From the NCBI RefSeq assembly GCF_019097595.1, contig NC_080732.1, positions 9,316,405 through 9,380,404 of the forward strand: a stretch of 64,000 nucleotides of DNA, read 5' to 3'. This stretch comes from Hemibagrus wyckioides (Eukaryota > Chordata > Actinopteri > Siluriformes > Bagridae). Under the pieces are notes generated by a model. That model worked only from the letters and a program-made list of their open reading frames with translations, was not told where the DNA came from and searched no databases. Shown piece by piece: positions 10,962 to 23,530 of this stretch. The stretch's first letter is position 1; each line of letters starts with the position of its first letter. Position numbers and translations under genes: made by a program.

Positions 10962-12559
10962 AACAATGATACCATTCAGTTGTCTGATGCAACGTGTACT
11001 TTATTGTTGTTTATTATTTCCAGACTGCACATTAATATGAATAACATGACCAGGAATATACTCTTCCTTTTCCTTGAGATCAAATTTATTAATAGATCTT
11101 TGCACTAGAGACACAGATTGATGGTGAGAGACACCATTTTGTCTGATCTCAAAGGTCATGACCAGGATATGCATGTGACAGAGAGATTAATGTCGCAGAC
11201 AGAGGAAAGAATTAGTAAAACAAAACAGCAATTTTAGGTAAGGGAGTGATGACGTGATCATTAATGAAAGGTTGCAGCACAGGTTAATTGCTTTTCACTG
11301 AAAATGATGACACCCTCTACAGTCAACGCTGTCATAGTCTTAGTTATTCATTACAAAGAAACATGGTGAGGACAGTGATTATAGGGCACAGAGTAAGTGA
11401 TCTGTTATAGATCATCATGCAAAATTGTCCATCAGTTCTTAAGCCGGAGATACAGTGTAATCTGTAAGAAATAGGACAGTGCTATTCCTGTTGTGATCTG
11501 GTTCAGTGCTTTAAAGGAACAGTGGTTTTAAGAAGGAAAGTCCATTTTCAAGAGAACTGTTTATAAATTACAATGCTTTTTAAACATATTAGTAGAGGTC
11601 ATAAGCTATTGCACAAAATATGAGCACCAAGTAAATGCATCGGCAAAGGACTATTCCAAAAATACACTTTCTAGTCCAGGCTTCTTGAGGGCTTCCCTAA
11701 CTAAGTGGCCCTGAGTAGTAGTCAGTTCCACTAATCTCACAGCACTGACAGCCTGGACTGTAACATAATACATGAGAGGAAGAAAGGAGACCACCAGTGC
11801 ATTCATTAAAGCATTCTGAGAAATATAGTCGTGTTGGACATTCAGGGAAAAGAGTGTTTGAGATGATTTTGGAGTCTGTTTCTAAAAGGGCTGTCTGTAA
11901 ATCATTTATTTTATTTAAATGTTATGTTGTAATATATAAATATGATTAATGTTACATATGCAAAACATTGACACCAAATACAAAATGTAAACATGTAGAA
12001 ATATAAACACTGAAACCCTGGTTAGCTCTGAGAGTGCTGTTGTGTTTGAATATAATCATTTGATCAACCTCTTGTTTTCTTCCCTTATAGCTGTCACGTT
12101 ATTGTGTTTTATAAAAACGTGAAATGACTTTTTCAGTATGCATTGGGGTATTGGGGTGTGCTCTTTACTTCCTGCAGCAGCAAGGAAGGCATTTATGGGC
12201 TGATAATGCACCAGTGAAATCAAAATGTAATCAAGTTCTCCAGGGAAACAGCCTGAAGCATTTCATAAATCTTAAGGTGTATAAGCCATTCCATATAAGT
12301 CACTTAAGGTTGTCAAAGGTTATTTTGCTGCTAGTGGCCCAGGCTCTTTTGAAGATTTATGCCATCATAAGAGCCTCTCATTAGCAGGATATTTTAGCAC
12401 AGAAGATAATGCCTCTGCTAAGGGGTTAAATCCTGGCTGTGTACAGGCAAGTCCTACAACAGAATCCCAAAAAAATATTCAAATCATTAAGAAAATGTTG
12501 CAGGAACACAAAAATCTCTGTTTTACAATGCCCTAATGATGGAGGGTATGCAGTGGCCC

Positions 12560-12805
12560 ACAATTTGATTAAGTTAATACTTCTGTGGAGTTTTGCATGT
12601 GCTACTGTATTCGCATGCATTCCCCACATCTCCACATTCCCCACACCTCCTAAAAATTTGGTGGATGGGCTAGGATAAGTTGCCCCTAGGTGTGACAGTG
12701 TGTATGGTGTTTTGTGATGGACCTTCAGGGTGTGTGACACCTGACACCCACTGTTCCTGGGAAAGGATCCAGAACCACCATGGTTACCGAAGATGAATGA
12801 ATGTT
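12560..12805 (+). repeat. SINE, degraded, mainly the 3' half
   Basis: Contains the order seen in other copies here: a GGAGTTTTGCATG block, then GGTGGATGGGCTAGG, TTGCCCCTAGGTGTGA, a GTGTATGGTG block, CCACTGTTCCTGGGA and a GAATGAATG tail near 12795. The 5' tRNA-like head is not convincing. Open frames across it (for example 12426-12851 minus) are incidental. Confidence 0.65.
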
Positions 12806-14407
12806 TGAGGAAAAAAGTGTTAAAATATCTCTTATTGTATTTGTTATTCATTTATGTTACAAGAATCATTAAAAATAAAGCTTTCACTGTTGTTTTCCAA
12901 GCATGTGCAAACTATTTAAATGTTTTAACTCTTGTTGACAACCCCAAATGAAAAAATTCACCTTTAGGGTAAATATACATTTGATAATCATACTCAAGAT
13001 TAAACTCTTTGGATTCCAAAAAAAAAAGAAAAACGTTTATCAGTTTGTTTATAAAAGATTTGTTTATCAGTTTGTTAACACGATCTCCACAAGAACTCAA
13101 ACTACATGTGACTGCTGTGTTTATTATAATAGTTTACTGATTAAATGAACTTATTATTATTCATTTTCAAAGTGTACAGCTACAATGAATTATGTCAAGC
13201 AGTTAAAACAAGACTTGCTCATTGTTTGCTGTGAACTATTTGGTTAAAGTCAATTAAGGAGCTTTTGAAAGCATCAACAAGTCCCTTGTGCAAATATGCT
13301 GTCCTCAGGCTTATTCATCCAGCAATTTCATTAACTCCTTTAATAGCCAAGGTGTCCATTTCATGGTAGGGAGGAAACCATATATCTCCAATATTTTTTC
13401 TCTGTGGAAACTAATAAGCTATAAACGTCTTATAAATCTTAGAAATGGTTCCAATAAAGAAAACCCTTCATGAAAACATATCCGTTCGAATGTCCACAGT
13501 TGTTAAAAAAAAACATGAAAAAATCATCACAACACAAACACCTACTGTGTGATTATCAATAAATGATAATTAATCATTTGTATGACTGTAACCTATTGTG
13601 TTGTTATAGATGGATATATAAGATTTGCTATTTGAGGAATTTTATTTTTAACATAGTTTTAGTAATGGGTTCACAAAGTGCTTAAAATCTGAGCTTTCTC
13701 CAAGAACTCTTCGCACTGAATAATACTGATTTATTGTGTTTATTCTCTCTATCCTTTAGCTGTCTGTACCAACTGATGTCTAGACACTCTATAATGTGTG
13801 AGTGATAACAACCAGTTCCAGACTGTCTGATAGTGTGACCCTAACTACCATTTGAATAATGGAATAATTAGTGTGAGCGCTTAAGTATGGCAGGTTCATA
13901 TAATTCATAAATTTCATAGCCCATGTTCTTAAAAGCCTAAGAGCTTAAAGATTTATGAGGTTGATGAAGGAAATAAATCGCATGGTGTTACATGGCTATA
14001 CACATCACAAAATCTAAATAAGATCACTGGGTAAAATATTATTCAGAGTTATTATCCAGGGAGTCAAATCGGCACTGAGCAAGGCTCATCAATACCCCCT
14101 ACTCTGACCAATTCATTTATAAACGTATTGAAAAAGCCTATTCATTTTGCTTTATCACAAATAAAAATGCTGATACCATGCAGTATTTTCTAAATCCTGG
14201 CATATAATTATTACCAATTTTCCTATCACGCAGAACCTGGTTATTAAACCATGGTTCCTTACTATAATCTTTTCATTTGATTTCATTTTTTTTCCTTGAC
14301 AAGTAGATGGACATCTTTGCTCAGTCTTTATTTCCATCTCTCATTCATTCTCTCTCTCTGCCAGTAAATCTGTTTGAAGCATAATATTCCACCATTCGCC
14401 AGCTGCT

Positions 14408-14444
14408 CCCTTGGCAACACTGGCGTTTCTGTTGCCATGGCAAT
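14408..14444. promoter_or_regulatory. Putative RFX X-box pair
   Basis: 14431-14444 reads GTTGCCATGGCAAT, one base from the perfect palindromic X-box GTTGCCATGGCAAC bound by RFX factors (consensus GTNRCC, 0-3 nt, RGYAAC). Twenty-odd bases upstream, 14408-14418 contains CCCTTGGCAAC with a perfect GGCAAC half-site. RFX sites drive ciliary and some immune and neural genes. No promoter or gene is visible nearby, so a distal enhancer is one reading and chance is the other. Confidence 0.4.
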
Positions 14445-14534
14445 ACTCACTTGAGCTTAGCCAGGCATAAGGTCTGGCACACTGCCACACCAACGTGTGA
14501 GTGCATGGCAGTTGGTGTGGATTTTTATCTATGA

Positions 14535-14556
14535 ATGTGTGTGTGTGTGTGTGTGT
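14535..14556. repeat. (GT)n microsatellite
   Basis: Short GT run inside a wider GT-rich stretch extending to about 14670. Confidence 0.9.
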
Positions 14557-14846
14557 ATGCATGTGTGTTGTTTCCAGGTGTGGACAGGTGTGTATGTTTG
14601 TTTTTGTGGTCATCATAAATGTGCATGCATGTGCATGTCTGCATCTGTCTGTGCATATGTGTGTATGGACAGCATTTGGAGAAAGGCAGGGTGTTTGGGA
14701 CTGCCCCCAACACTGTGTGTTTACAGAGAGCGAAAACTACATTTTCTAATGGACTCAAGAACAAAGAGGTGACCTGTGTTTTTGGACAACATGCAATTTC
14801 ACTACTAGAGCCACTACCAGTGCCATGAATTACAAGTGGCTTACAC

Positions 14847-14849
14847 TGT

Positions 14850-14881
<32 letters not shown>
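14847..14881. repeat. (GT)n microsatellite
   Basis: GT repeat with one TA interruption. Confidence 0.95.
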
Positions 14882-16849
14882 TTAAGAAATTTTGCAATTA
14901 TCTGTTATTTTGTATTCTACTTAAACGCAGTGTTAAAGGACTTTTTTTTTCATTTACTAAAGCATTTAATATCGATCCTGACACATTTAACATGATCATA
15001 GGTCTATAGGAACAGCTATATACATTTATATTAAAAAATACTTATTACATTAATATCCTTTTCGGGATTGTAAAATGGATCTATAATGGAATAAATATAA
15101 TAGAATATGAACCATCATCTGATCAGACCTTGAACAAAATGTGCACAGAATGAGATGTTGAAATCTGCTTCTTTTTTTTTTTTTTTAAAGAGCAGTGGCT
15201 GTAGTACACACACGATCTGTTAGCAGGAAGGAAGCTTCTGCTGTGGTTCAGTTGCCCCAGAAACCAGGTGATGCGTATGTACACAGAGTGTGGGGCAGAT
15301 GACATAACAGATTCCATGACGAAAACAGTGACAGCACAGAAAACCTGAGCGATGGAATAGGTGAGGATGTGATTTGTTGTTTCTTTACAGTCACCCATTA
15401 ACACGACTTTTAAAGGCTTTTAAAGGAACATGCACATGAAGGAAATAAATTCAAAGTAATTAAGCAGAATTCATATTATTAGGAAATCTGTTCTAGATTA
15501 TACCATAGCACTGCTGAATGCTCTGAATGCTCAGAAGGTGTGGATTTTTCTTTTCTTTTCTTATAACAGCAGCTTTGACAGAGGTTCCAGCTTTAATTCA
15601 AATCACAGGTTTATATCAATGCTTTCACTTTAATGTGTTATTGTTTCTATAGTAACAGCTCATTCACAGGAACTTGTATGGTGGACATGCCATATAATGT
15701 ATGGCTAATAATATGTGGAATAAAATATCTTGCTATTTTTTTTCCCATTAAATAAAAATGTATAATCATTCAGAGCACATCTTGAAGTGTTCTCTTCCTA
15801 TTGAACCACAATAATTTACCAGTGATTATAATTTTTAATTCATTAACCAATAATATCATGCTTTTTAAATGGTTATAGTTACTTCTCAATGTTGTGGAGT
15901 ACAGATATGTATGTATGTAAGGTCAGTTACATATAAACTGAATTAAACATGCTGTAAATTTATATTTATGAGTACATATACAGTTTAAAAGTTGTGTGAG
16001 AATCAGCTACACATTGTTACAAAATAAAAATAATTTCTATAAAGGATAACAAGATTGTCCAGGAAGCTGATTGTATTTCTTTAGATAAGGCTTGAGAAAT
16101 AATACATTCTTGTCATTGTTAGAGTTTTAGGAAGCTTTAGTACATGAAGAGCCTGAACAATTGTACAATTTCTCACATGCAGCTGCAGTGATTTCTCATG
16201 CTGACCTCAGAATCACATCGCCATGTCTACAGTTTACTTCCTCATCTGACCTTCTTCACAATAGCAGAGGAACAGCTTCAGTAAAGCAGTGTATTATTAA
16301 TGAGCCCCGGTAGCCACATGCACACACCACATGTAAGTGGTCTGCTTGGAAGCCAAAATAGCCCTGCCCTGGGGCTTTTCAGCAGACAGAGTCTTCCTTA
16401 GGAAGGAAACTAGGACCCCCTTCCCATCTCTTAATGTACCCCAGCTGTTTTGACTGCAAATAGTAGCGACTGTGAGCAGGACAGCCTCAAAAGATTCTAA
16501 TTCCCACTTAGCCAGCACTTAGCTGAGATTTATTGTTTCCTGGTAAGGGAGGCCAGATTAAGCAGTGTGGTGAGGCTAATTCTGATAAGTACAGGGAGGA
16601 CTGGAAACCAACACAGCAAGGTTTAGTCTGCGCCTGTCACACAGAAAAGACCTCACATTGTTAATGTCCAGGCTTCTCAGGAAGGAGGAATAGGTTTTAA
16701 GTGGCTTGTTGGAGTAGTAAAGGCACACAGAATGTGCATCTTGGCATTAGCAGGATGTCACACCTTATAGCACATCCTCATATGTCTCCGGTAGGTGGAT
16801 TAATGGTTAAGGCAAACAATGCTTCATAAACCTGAGGTTTTATTTCCGA

Positions 16850-17742
16850 CCAGCCATAACATTAAAATCGCTGATGGGTTAGATAAAAAAAACATTGATT
16901 ATCTTGTTACAGTTGTACCTCCAAAGTTGTGAAATATATCAGGTAGCAAGTGAACAGCTAGTTCTCAAAGTTGATGTGTTGGAAGCAGGAAAAATGGGCA
17001 ATTGTAGGGTCACTGGTCACATTGGTGGCTTGACGTCTGGTTTAGAGCATTCCAGATCTGGTGGCATGTTCTCAGTATGCAGTAGTTAGTACCTACCAAA
17101 AGTGATCTAAAGGAAGGACAACTGGTGAGCTGGCAGCAGCACCATGGGTTATGCAAAGGCTATATTGTCTGTTTTGATCCTATAGATGACCTACAGCAGA
17201 AATAGGTAACACTGGCTGTTATAGGAAGGTGTCAGAGCTCACAATGCATTGAGGCTGCATTTAGTCAGAGTGTCCATACTGCTGAAAGCACCCACAATGG
17301 CTATATGAGCATCAAAACTGAACCATGGATCAATGGACGAAGGTGGCCTGGTCTGATGAATCACAATTTCATGTTATGGGAAGAAGGCAAGCCAGCGGAG
17401 GCAGTGTGATGCTCTGGGCATGTTTTGCTGAAAACCTTGGGTCTTAGCATTCATGTGGATGTGCCTTTGACATGTACACCTGCCTAGATGTTGTTGCACA
17501 CCCAATAAAAAACCCCTTCTTGGCAACAGTATTCCCTAATGGATAGGGCTTTTTTTTTACAGCAGGATAATGTGCTCTGACACACTGAACAAACATGACA
17601 AAGGTGCTGACTTGGCCTTCAAATTCCACATATCTCAATCTGATCAAGCATTTCCTACAGAGATCTTCTGGAGTCCATGCCTTGATGGATCAAGGCATTT
17701 GACAGCATAAGAGGGACCTACATAATATTAGGTGGTATTGAT
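16850..17742 (+). pseudogene. Decayed Tc1-like transposon and transposase
   Basis: The left end has the terminal block CCATAACATTAAAA followed by a subterminal ACATTGATTATCTTGTTACA, shared with copies at 46095-46561 and 57048-57742. The transposase is readable only as scattered pieces: an initiator-like GCAGGAAAAATGGGCAA near 16986, a block around AGGTGGCCTGGTCTGATGAA (17341-17360; the first catalytic Asp region), a GGAGGCAGTGTGATGCTCTGG block, CAGCAGGATAATG (second Asp region, about 17560) and TCAATCTGATCAAGCAT (where the catalytic Glu block should be, about 17635). Many stops and indels interrupt it. The right terminal repeat is badly eroded. By family this would be a TA-targeting DD34E transposase. 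Confidence 0.8.
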
Positions 17743-17861
17743 GTAAAATTTCAAGGAGCTTGTTGAAAAGAAGACTGGGATGAATTTGCTTGTCTGTACA
17801 CAATACTTTCCTCAGCATCAATACATACTTGTTATTATAGCAAATGAATGACAAAGGCAAG

Positions 17862-17864
17862 GGA

Positions 17865-17900
<36 letters not shown>
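17862..17900. repeat. (GAAA)n microsatellite
   Basis: About nine GAAA units. Confidence 0.95.
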
Positions 17901-18269
17901 ACTCCAAATAATTGATATTGTGAAAGGGAAAAGAATGCAATAAACCTCAGCTCCATACCATGTAATTTTCAACAAATTTGTTAAATAGCTTCTTAAGACA
18001 AACAGCAAAGCAATGTGCGCTAATCCTTACCATAACCTTAACCATTTATATTTCCATAAAAATGGCTTAGTTAAATTCCTAGAAATTTAAGACCAGTTCG
18101 GAGAGACATTATGTGTATGAATATGTGAGTTGGTTAAACACATTAAACAAAGTCTAATCCTCATGGATAGAACTATTATGACAAATTCTTTTGTCTACAC
18201 ATGCCTCTTCCTCTCTATGACTGCAACTAGGATTAAGCCAACAAGTTTGGACTAGGCACACCACCCTTG

Positions 18270-18560
18270 AGCATCTTTTCAGTAAATCCATGCCCCTGCA
18301 GGATCTAAAGCTCTGGAGCAGAGGGCTAAAGGCAGGGGGTCACACCGCTTTAATCACTGTGAGCGTTCAGTCATTTCCAGGGTTCAACCTGTGATGTTTG
18401 AACATCAGCACTCGTACGCCCCCTCAAGAAGTGTGCACGCTGGAAGCAAGCCAGAGTTCTGACTCACAGTCGCCGGAAACAGCCGTAAGGTGAGAGAGCT
18501 CTTCCTCTGTAGACAGTCAGCATAAGGGGAAAGGGGAGGGGGCAACAAAGGAGAAAAGTG
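18270..18560 (+). other. GC-richer CpG-containing block, possible promoter or exon
   Basis: Against an AT-rich, CpG-poor background this block carries several CpGs (for example CTCGTACGCC, TCGCCGGAAACAGCCG). It contains GCCGTAAGGTGAGAGAG at 18482-18498, which fits a splice donor (AAG, then GTGAGA). A GAGGGGGCG core near 18420, read on the minus strand, resembles part of a CTCF motif, but its flanks do not fit. No open frame is persuasive, so an untranslated first exon or a regulatory element is as likely as nothing. Confidence 0.25.
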
Positions 18561-18624
18561 GGATTTAAAAATAGATAAACGTTAAAAGGGTGTTCAGTTT
18601 ATCCATTATACCAGGTGTAAATTT

Positions 18625-18652
18625 TAAATAAATAAATAAATAAATAAATAAA
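18625..18652. repeat. (AAAT)n microsatellite
   Basis: Six to seven AAAT units. Confidence 0.93.
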
Positions 18653-19439
18653 GGAAGCTTTGTACTACACAAACACTTGAGCCTTGCTCATTAGACTAAT
18701 GAGAATCAGAATCTCAAAATCCTCAAAACAGCACAAGTGCATGCACACATGAGAATGTTAGTCCTCCTTATTGCATGATAATGCATTTGCTTTCTAACAT
18801 TTCATTCTGCTTAAAAAAGAAACAAACACTGAAGTGCTACTTAATTATTCACCCATGTAGATTGTATTTTTGGGCCTTATTATTGCCTGTATTGATTGAT
18901 TTGAGAGCTGGAGTAATAAAGTGTCATGAAGGACAGACTAAAATTAAAATGAATACAAATCTCCACAGGGCTGGGTCATTTGATTGATTGATTTCTGCTG
19001 CATATGCTTTTACAATAATTCTTCTTTTTAAATCGATGCATCTATGACATATAGCAGCCCAGGCTTATAACATAGCACCTTATACATATCAACATATCAA
19101 ACTCGCAATAGATTGCTCTGTAAGTGTTGTTCTCCATGTACCTTAACCACACCCACTGCATGTACGTTAACCACATCTCCACTACACTATTTAAACAGGG
19201 TCTTAAAGTGGACCTGAATCATGCATAACATAGATCTCCAAGTTTTCCCATTAATTCATCACTAATATATTTATGGACACATAAAAAGTGAACATTGAAC
19301 AGTCAATTTTGTGGTTGTGATTTAAGAATTAGTTACTATCCTCATTTGATACTGTTTCAGATAGTAATTAAATTCTGATCAAATATGGTACAAGAAAGCT
19401 AGCAGGTGTGCAATTGAGATATTATTTCCAGAGTGATTT

Positions 19440-19690
19440 ATAATAAAGGCAGTGTTGCTTAGCGGATGTGGGTTTAAAAATGACCTAGATTTATTCCCTA
19501 AACAGATTTTTGCATGTTCTCCGTATGTTCACATGGTTTACTCCAGATGTCCAAAACACGCAGGTCAACTGAACATGCTAGATGTTCCCTATCTGTGAAG
19601 TAGCAGTTCCCAAGTGTGTGAATGGTGCTCTATGATGGACTACCATCCAATCTGTGGTGAATTCTCATGTACCCAGTGTTGCTGAATAAT
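19440..19690 (+). repeat. Degraded SINE copy
   Basis: Starts with GGCAGTGTTGCTTAGCGG, a weak A-box-like head. It then shows TTTTGCATGTTCTCCGTATG, a CAGATGTCCAAAACACGCAGG block, GTGTGTGAATGG and CCCAGTGTTGCTGAATAA in the order found in related fish SINEs. It is strongly eroded and lies directly upstream of a better-preserved SINE. Confidence 0.6.
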
Positions 19691-19744
19691 AATAATGATC
19701 GCAAAATATATGCATAAAATCAATTAATGATTAAATAAATATTG

Positions 19745-20070
19745 GAGGTGGCATGGTGTCTTAGTGGTTAGCATGTTTGCCTCACACCTCCAGCGTCATG
19801 GGTTTGAGTCTCGCTCCCACTCACTGTGTGTGGAGTTTGCATTTTCTCCCTGTGCTTGGTGGGTTTCCTCCCACAGTCCAAAGACATGCTTCTAGGTTGA
19901 TTGAAGTCTCTAAATTGCCCGTAGTGTGTGAGTGTGTGTGTGTGCCCTGCAATGGGTTGGCACTCCATCCAGGGTGTATCCTGCCTTGATGCCCGATGAC
20001 TCCTGAGATGGCACAGGTTCCCCGTGACCTGAGTATAGATCGGATAAGCAGACAATGAAATGAAATGAAA
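19745..20070 (+). repeat. tRNA-Val-derived SINE
   Basis: The head TTAGTGGTTAGCATGTTTGC followed by CTCACAC and GGGTTTGAGTC closely follows vertebrate tRNA-Val (CAC): D-arm A box, an anticodon arm with CAC at about 19793, then a T-arm B box. The body contains TGTGGAGTTTGCATTTTCTC, CCAAAGACATGCTTC, TGCCCTGCAATGGGTTGGCA and CCAGGGTGTATCCTGCC. The tail is a TGAAA repeat (20055-20070). It is about 325 bp with no coding capacity. Open frames across it on either strand are shadows. Confidence 0.85.
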
Positions 20071-23000
20071 ATAATTATTGTACATGTGCTCATATTCAAA
20101 CACCTCACGATCATTTAACAGCACAAATCATCCAAGGACTTTGTATGTGTAGAGATATTAGTATTAAAAGTATTTTAAGTAACATCTAGTGCAGTCTGAC
20201 CTGTTTTATTTGCTGTACCTTTGATGAGGTTTATTGTAGGGATAAGGGATAATGCAGTAACGTTGGAATACACAACAGAATATTGTGATTATTTGGTTGT
20301 TCCAATTTGATGGTCAGGTTACAAGCACCAACATTAGGGGCAGGAGTCCCAGTATCTTACAAAGGAATGGTGCAGGAGAAATACAGACAGTGTGCAGATG
20401 ATGTAGAAAAACAATCTTACTGTAAGATGTATTGCAAAAAATTGGGAGATGGAAAGGGTGATTTTGGAGTGGATATATTAGAAATAGATGTGAAACCCTT
20501 TCCCAATTTTGGGGAGGGGGTTGAATTTGCTGAAACCTGCCATCCCAATAGTCTACAACCATTTAAAAGCTGATAGACTATACACTTGTATGTTGTCATG
20601 CCTCAACTCCCTTTGTTTGATGTCATCAATAACATCATCCCCCACTAATATCTATGGTCAAGAGCAAGTCTAAATATATGTTTTGAAAAGCATTAAATTT
20701 CACACAAGTTGGCTACGCTCATTGTGTTTTAAAATGGTGTAAAAGTATTAAGTATCTTATCTTATTTATAGAGAGATGTACACTACCTGCACAGGTGTCC
20801 TACACACTTTTAAGTGAAAGTTTGCTATACTCATACACAACGTGTTCTTATGAGTGCGATGTGTGAATGTGTGAATGTTTTGTTTTTTTCTATGAGACTG
20901 GGTTGCATATGTTAAAACCTACATAGTAATTACAAGTGTGTTTGTGAATGAAAATAAGCTATTCTAATTATATTAAGGTTTGCTTATATTATAGCATACC
21001 ATGTTCGGTTGCATGGGACCACACTGTGTCTAATGAACCCATACGAAAAGAGAATTATCATGGGCTTTCCCATTAAATCATACTTTTGTATACTGACTGC
21101 ATACAAAAACAAATCCAAAACTCAAATTCAATACCTCTACATTCCACTCTCAGTTGGAGCTGCCACTCTGTGCAGACATTGTCCCTTCTGTGGACCACTA
21201 ATGTCCACTCCACTCCCATTTGAGTGGCTGATGAATGAAGGAACAATAGAACTCCTGGTGGCTCCCACTTTCCATGGCTTGCTCAGGGTTTGATTTGATT
21301 TGCCCCAGCTTGAGGCACCGATTCTGGGAACAAAAGTGGTTTAAGAAGGGGGGTGGGGTCCCCTTATGAAGTGGCTGAAGGTACAGGGATTCAGATTGAG
21401 CTAAACTCACTATACCCCACTTTGGGGTCCCGACTGGGAAGGACACAGGGAAGTTCTGACAATGACATAAAAGGGACCTTCCGAAGGCTTTTTATTGTAA
21501 GGAAGTGACGGCCATGAATGGTGACAGAGCTTGAATGAGGTCTCTTAAGGTGATGTGTATGCCTTGTTACTGACCATTGTGGGCACAGCATGGGAGGCAA
21601 GCAGGGTGACAGTCCTTTTTTTTCCAAGAAGGTGTTCATCCTTCAAGGAGGCCAGAGAATCTTCAAAGTTACACCAACTCAGACCTCCAGCGTCACCATT
21701 ATTGTTCCCATGTGGTGGACCAGGATCTTTGGAAAGCCGGTGGCAGTGCATGGGCCTCATGCAAAAGGAGACGAGTCAAATTGTGTATACTAAACTAGCT
21801 TTCTTAGCCTCTTTCAGGTGTCTTCGGATTGATCTGTGTTGTTTCGCATGATGAGACATCCATCAGGATCTATTTATTGTCAGCTTAGGAGATGAGTACA
21901 CCATGTTTCTTTTGTCAGGGTGTCCTTTCAGGAAAGATAATATCTCTTTGTCTAATTTGTGTTGAGACACTGGCAAGGAATTCCTATGTCTTTCAGGAGC
22001 CACTTTAGCTTTTGAGAAGTGTTTGATATATGCTTTTGAAGTGCTCTGAGATAAATGACCAAGCTTGTTTCATGCATGGTTATTAGTTTTAGGTTTAGGT
22101 AAGGGACAAATATCTTCATGTATTTATGGCAAATATGTTTTTTTATCATTTCTTTGAAGCTATATAAATATTAATATTTGAGTATATTTAACAATAACCA
22201 AAATAGATGTATACAGTGCATTAATGTGCCTTCATATAGATAGAATTAGAGAGATTAGAGAGTTTTTATTATTATATTTCCTGCCATATACAGTTACACA
22301 TTATACAGTGCTCCTACACCTGACCTATTTCATAAAAAGTTCAATAGTTATCTGATAAGCTGGATCAGGTGTACAAATTAGGGCTGGAAATCCTAAGAAA
22401 TTAAGAAATCCATCATTAAAGCTCTTAATACACTTCAATCTGCTGGGTAAAAAATACTGCTTTTGACTCCTGGGGTTTGACGTCCTGGATCTGTTCATTG
22501 TCCTGTTTTCTGTGGTTTGCACAGGTTATAAAAGAAGATTTTTGAAGGGAATTGACATCAGACCTACATGAATTCATAAGCATTGCATAACTCTTTTACA
22601 AAGCAGTAATGAAGGATGTATGAAAGGCTTGTGGAGGAGACAGAGGTTTTATGCAATATCACAATAGGTAGATTGTGGTAGATTAAGATGGTTACTGCAT
22701 TTTTATCCTTTAATTTTCTTACTGAAGGTTAAAAGGTATCCGTTCAATACCTATTCATTTACTTGACAATGCAAATGCAAAACTGAATTAGTTTTAGAAG
22801 CATGAGCTTTTTTTTTTTGTGTAATATAACTAGGCTAGAGATATAATGAATTGGTCAACCTTAATTGTTTAATTGTTAAGCTCTAATATTAATATTAATA
22901 TTAATTAATATGTTAATATTAGCCCTTATATTTTTATCATCACAATTACATATATAACATATACAAGTTTTTAGGAAAGCAAGTTTTAAAGAAAAACTTT

Positions 23001-23464
23001 GTATGTGTTTCTATGCTGAGAAATAAATCTAGTATTAGATTGAATTAAATTGCTACAAATAAAATTAGTAAACATTAAGACACCCGACTCTCTTATTCAA
23101 AAAGATCTGAAACAGTCTTTAGATCTCAGTGTGTGTGTGTTTACTTTTGGGTTGGTTATATAGCTAGCATTCTGGTCATTCTTTATTCTTTCACTTATAT
23201 TGAAATATTGAAACTCAATCTAAGTAGGTTTAATCTCCATGTCAGTTCCATTTTCCTATATGACTCAGATACAATAAATACACTTCCTAAGAGGTAATGA
23301 TGATGGGTCCATCAAGACATGTTGCATATATCAAAAGTCTAAAAATTACGTGCAGTAAAGCAACTTGACTTTTGAAGGAAATGATATCCACTATCAAGGA
23401 GTGCAGACCTTAGTACTAAGATCCCAAACTAAGAAATATAAGCAGTTTAAATAAAGTAAATTGT

Positions 23465-23526
<62 letters not shown>
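23465..23526. repeat. (GATA)(GA)n microsatellite
   Basis: Two GATA units, then about 50 bp of pure GA. Confidence 0.96.

Positions 23527-23530
<4 letters not shown>

Larger units (their letters stand above)
9976..12559. other. No supported gene; unique DNA with TC tracts
   Basis: Open frames are short and lack signatures. 10170-10420 has a somewhat higher GC content and mixed composition that could be a conserved non-coding block, but this cannot be judged from one sequence. Confidence 0.55.
12806..16849. other. No supported gene; unique DNA
   Basis: Holds GT microsatellites (14535, 14847), a T run (15172-15186) and a putative RFX site pair at 14408-14444. 16785-16850 has a TGGTTAAGGC block that may be the truncated head of another SINE stopping at the Tc1 boundary. 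16240-16520 is relatively GC-rich and could be conserved non-coding DNA. Confidence 0.55.
17901..19439. other. No supported gene; contains a GC-richer block
   Basis: Mostly unique AT-rich DNA. The 18270-18560 portion stands out for GC and CpG content and is listed separately. An (AAAT)n tract lies at 18625-18652. Confidence 0.55.

Noticed and set aside
18415..18430. CTCF-like core on the minus strand
   Set aside because: Only the GAGGGGGCG core fits. The upstream half of the motif does not.
20307..20573. 88-residue plus-strand frame with Cys and Lys
   Set aside because: No domain, no splice sites and no conservation evidence. The opposite strand is also open.
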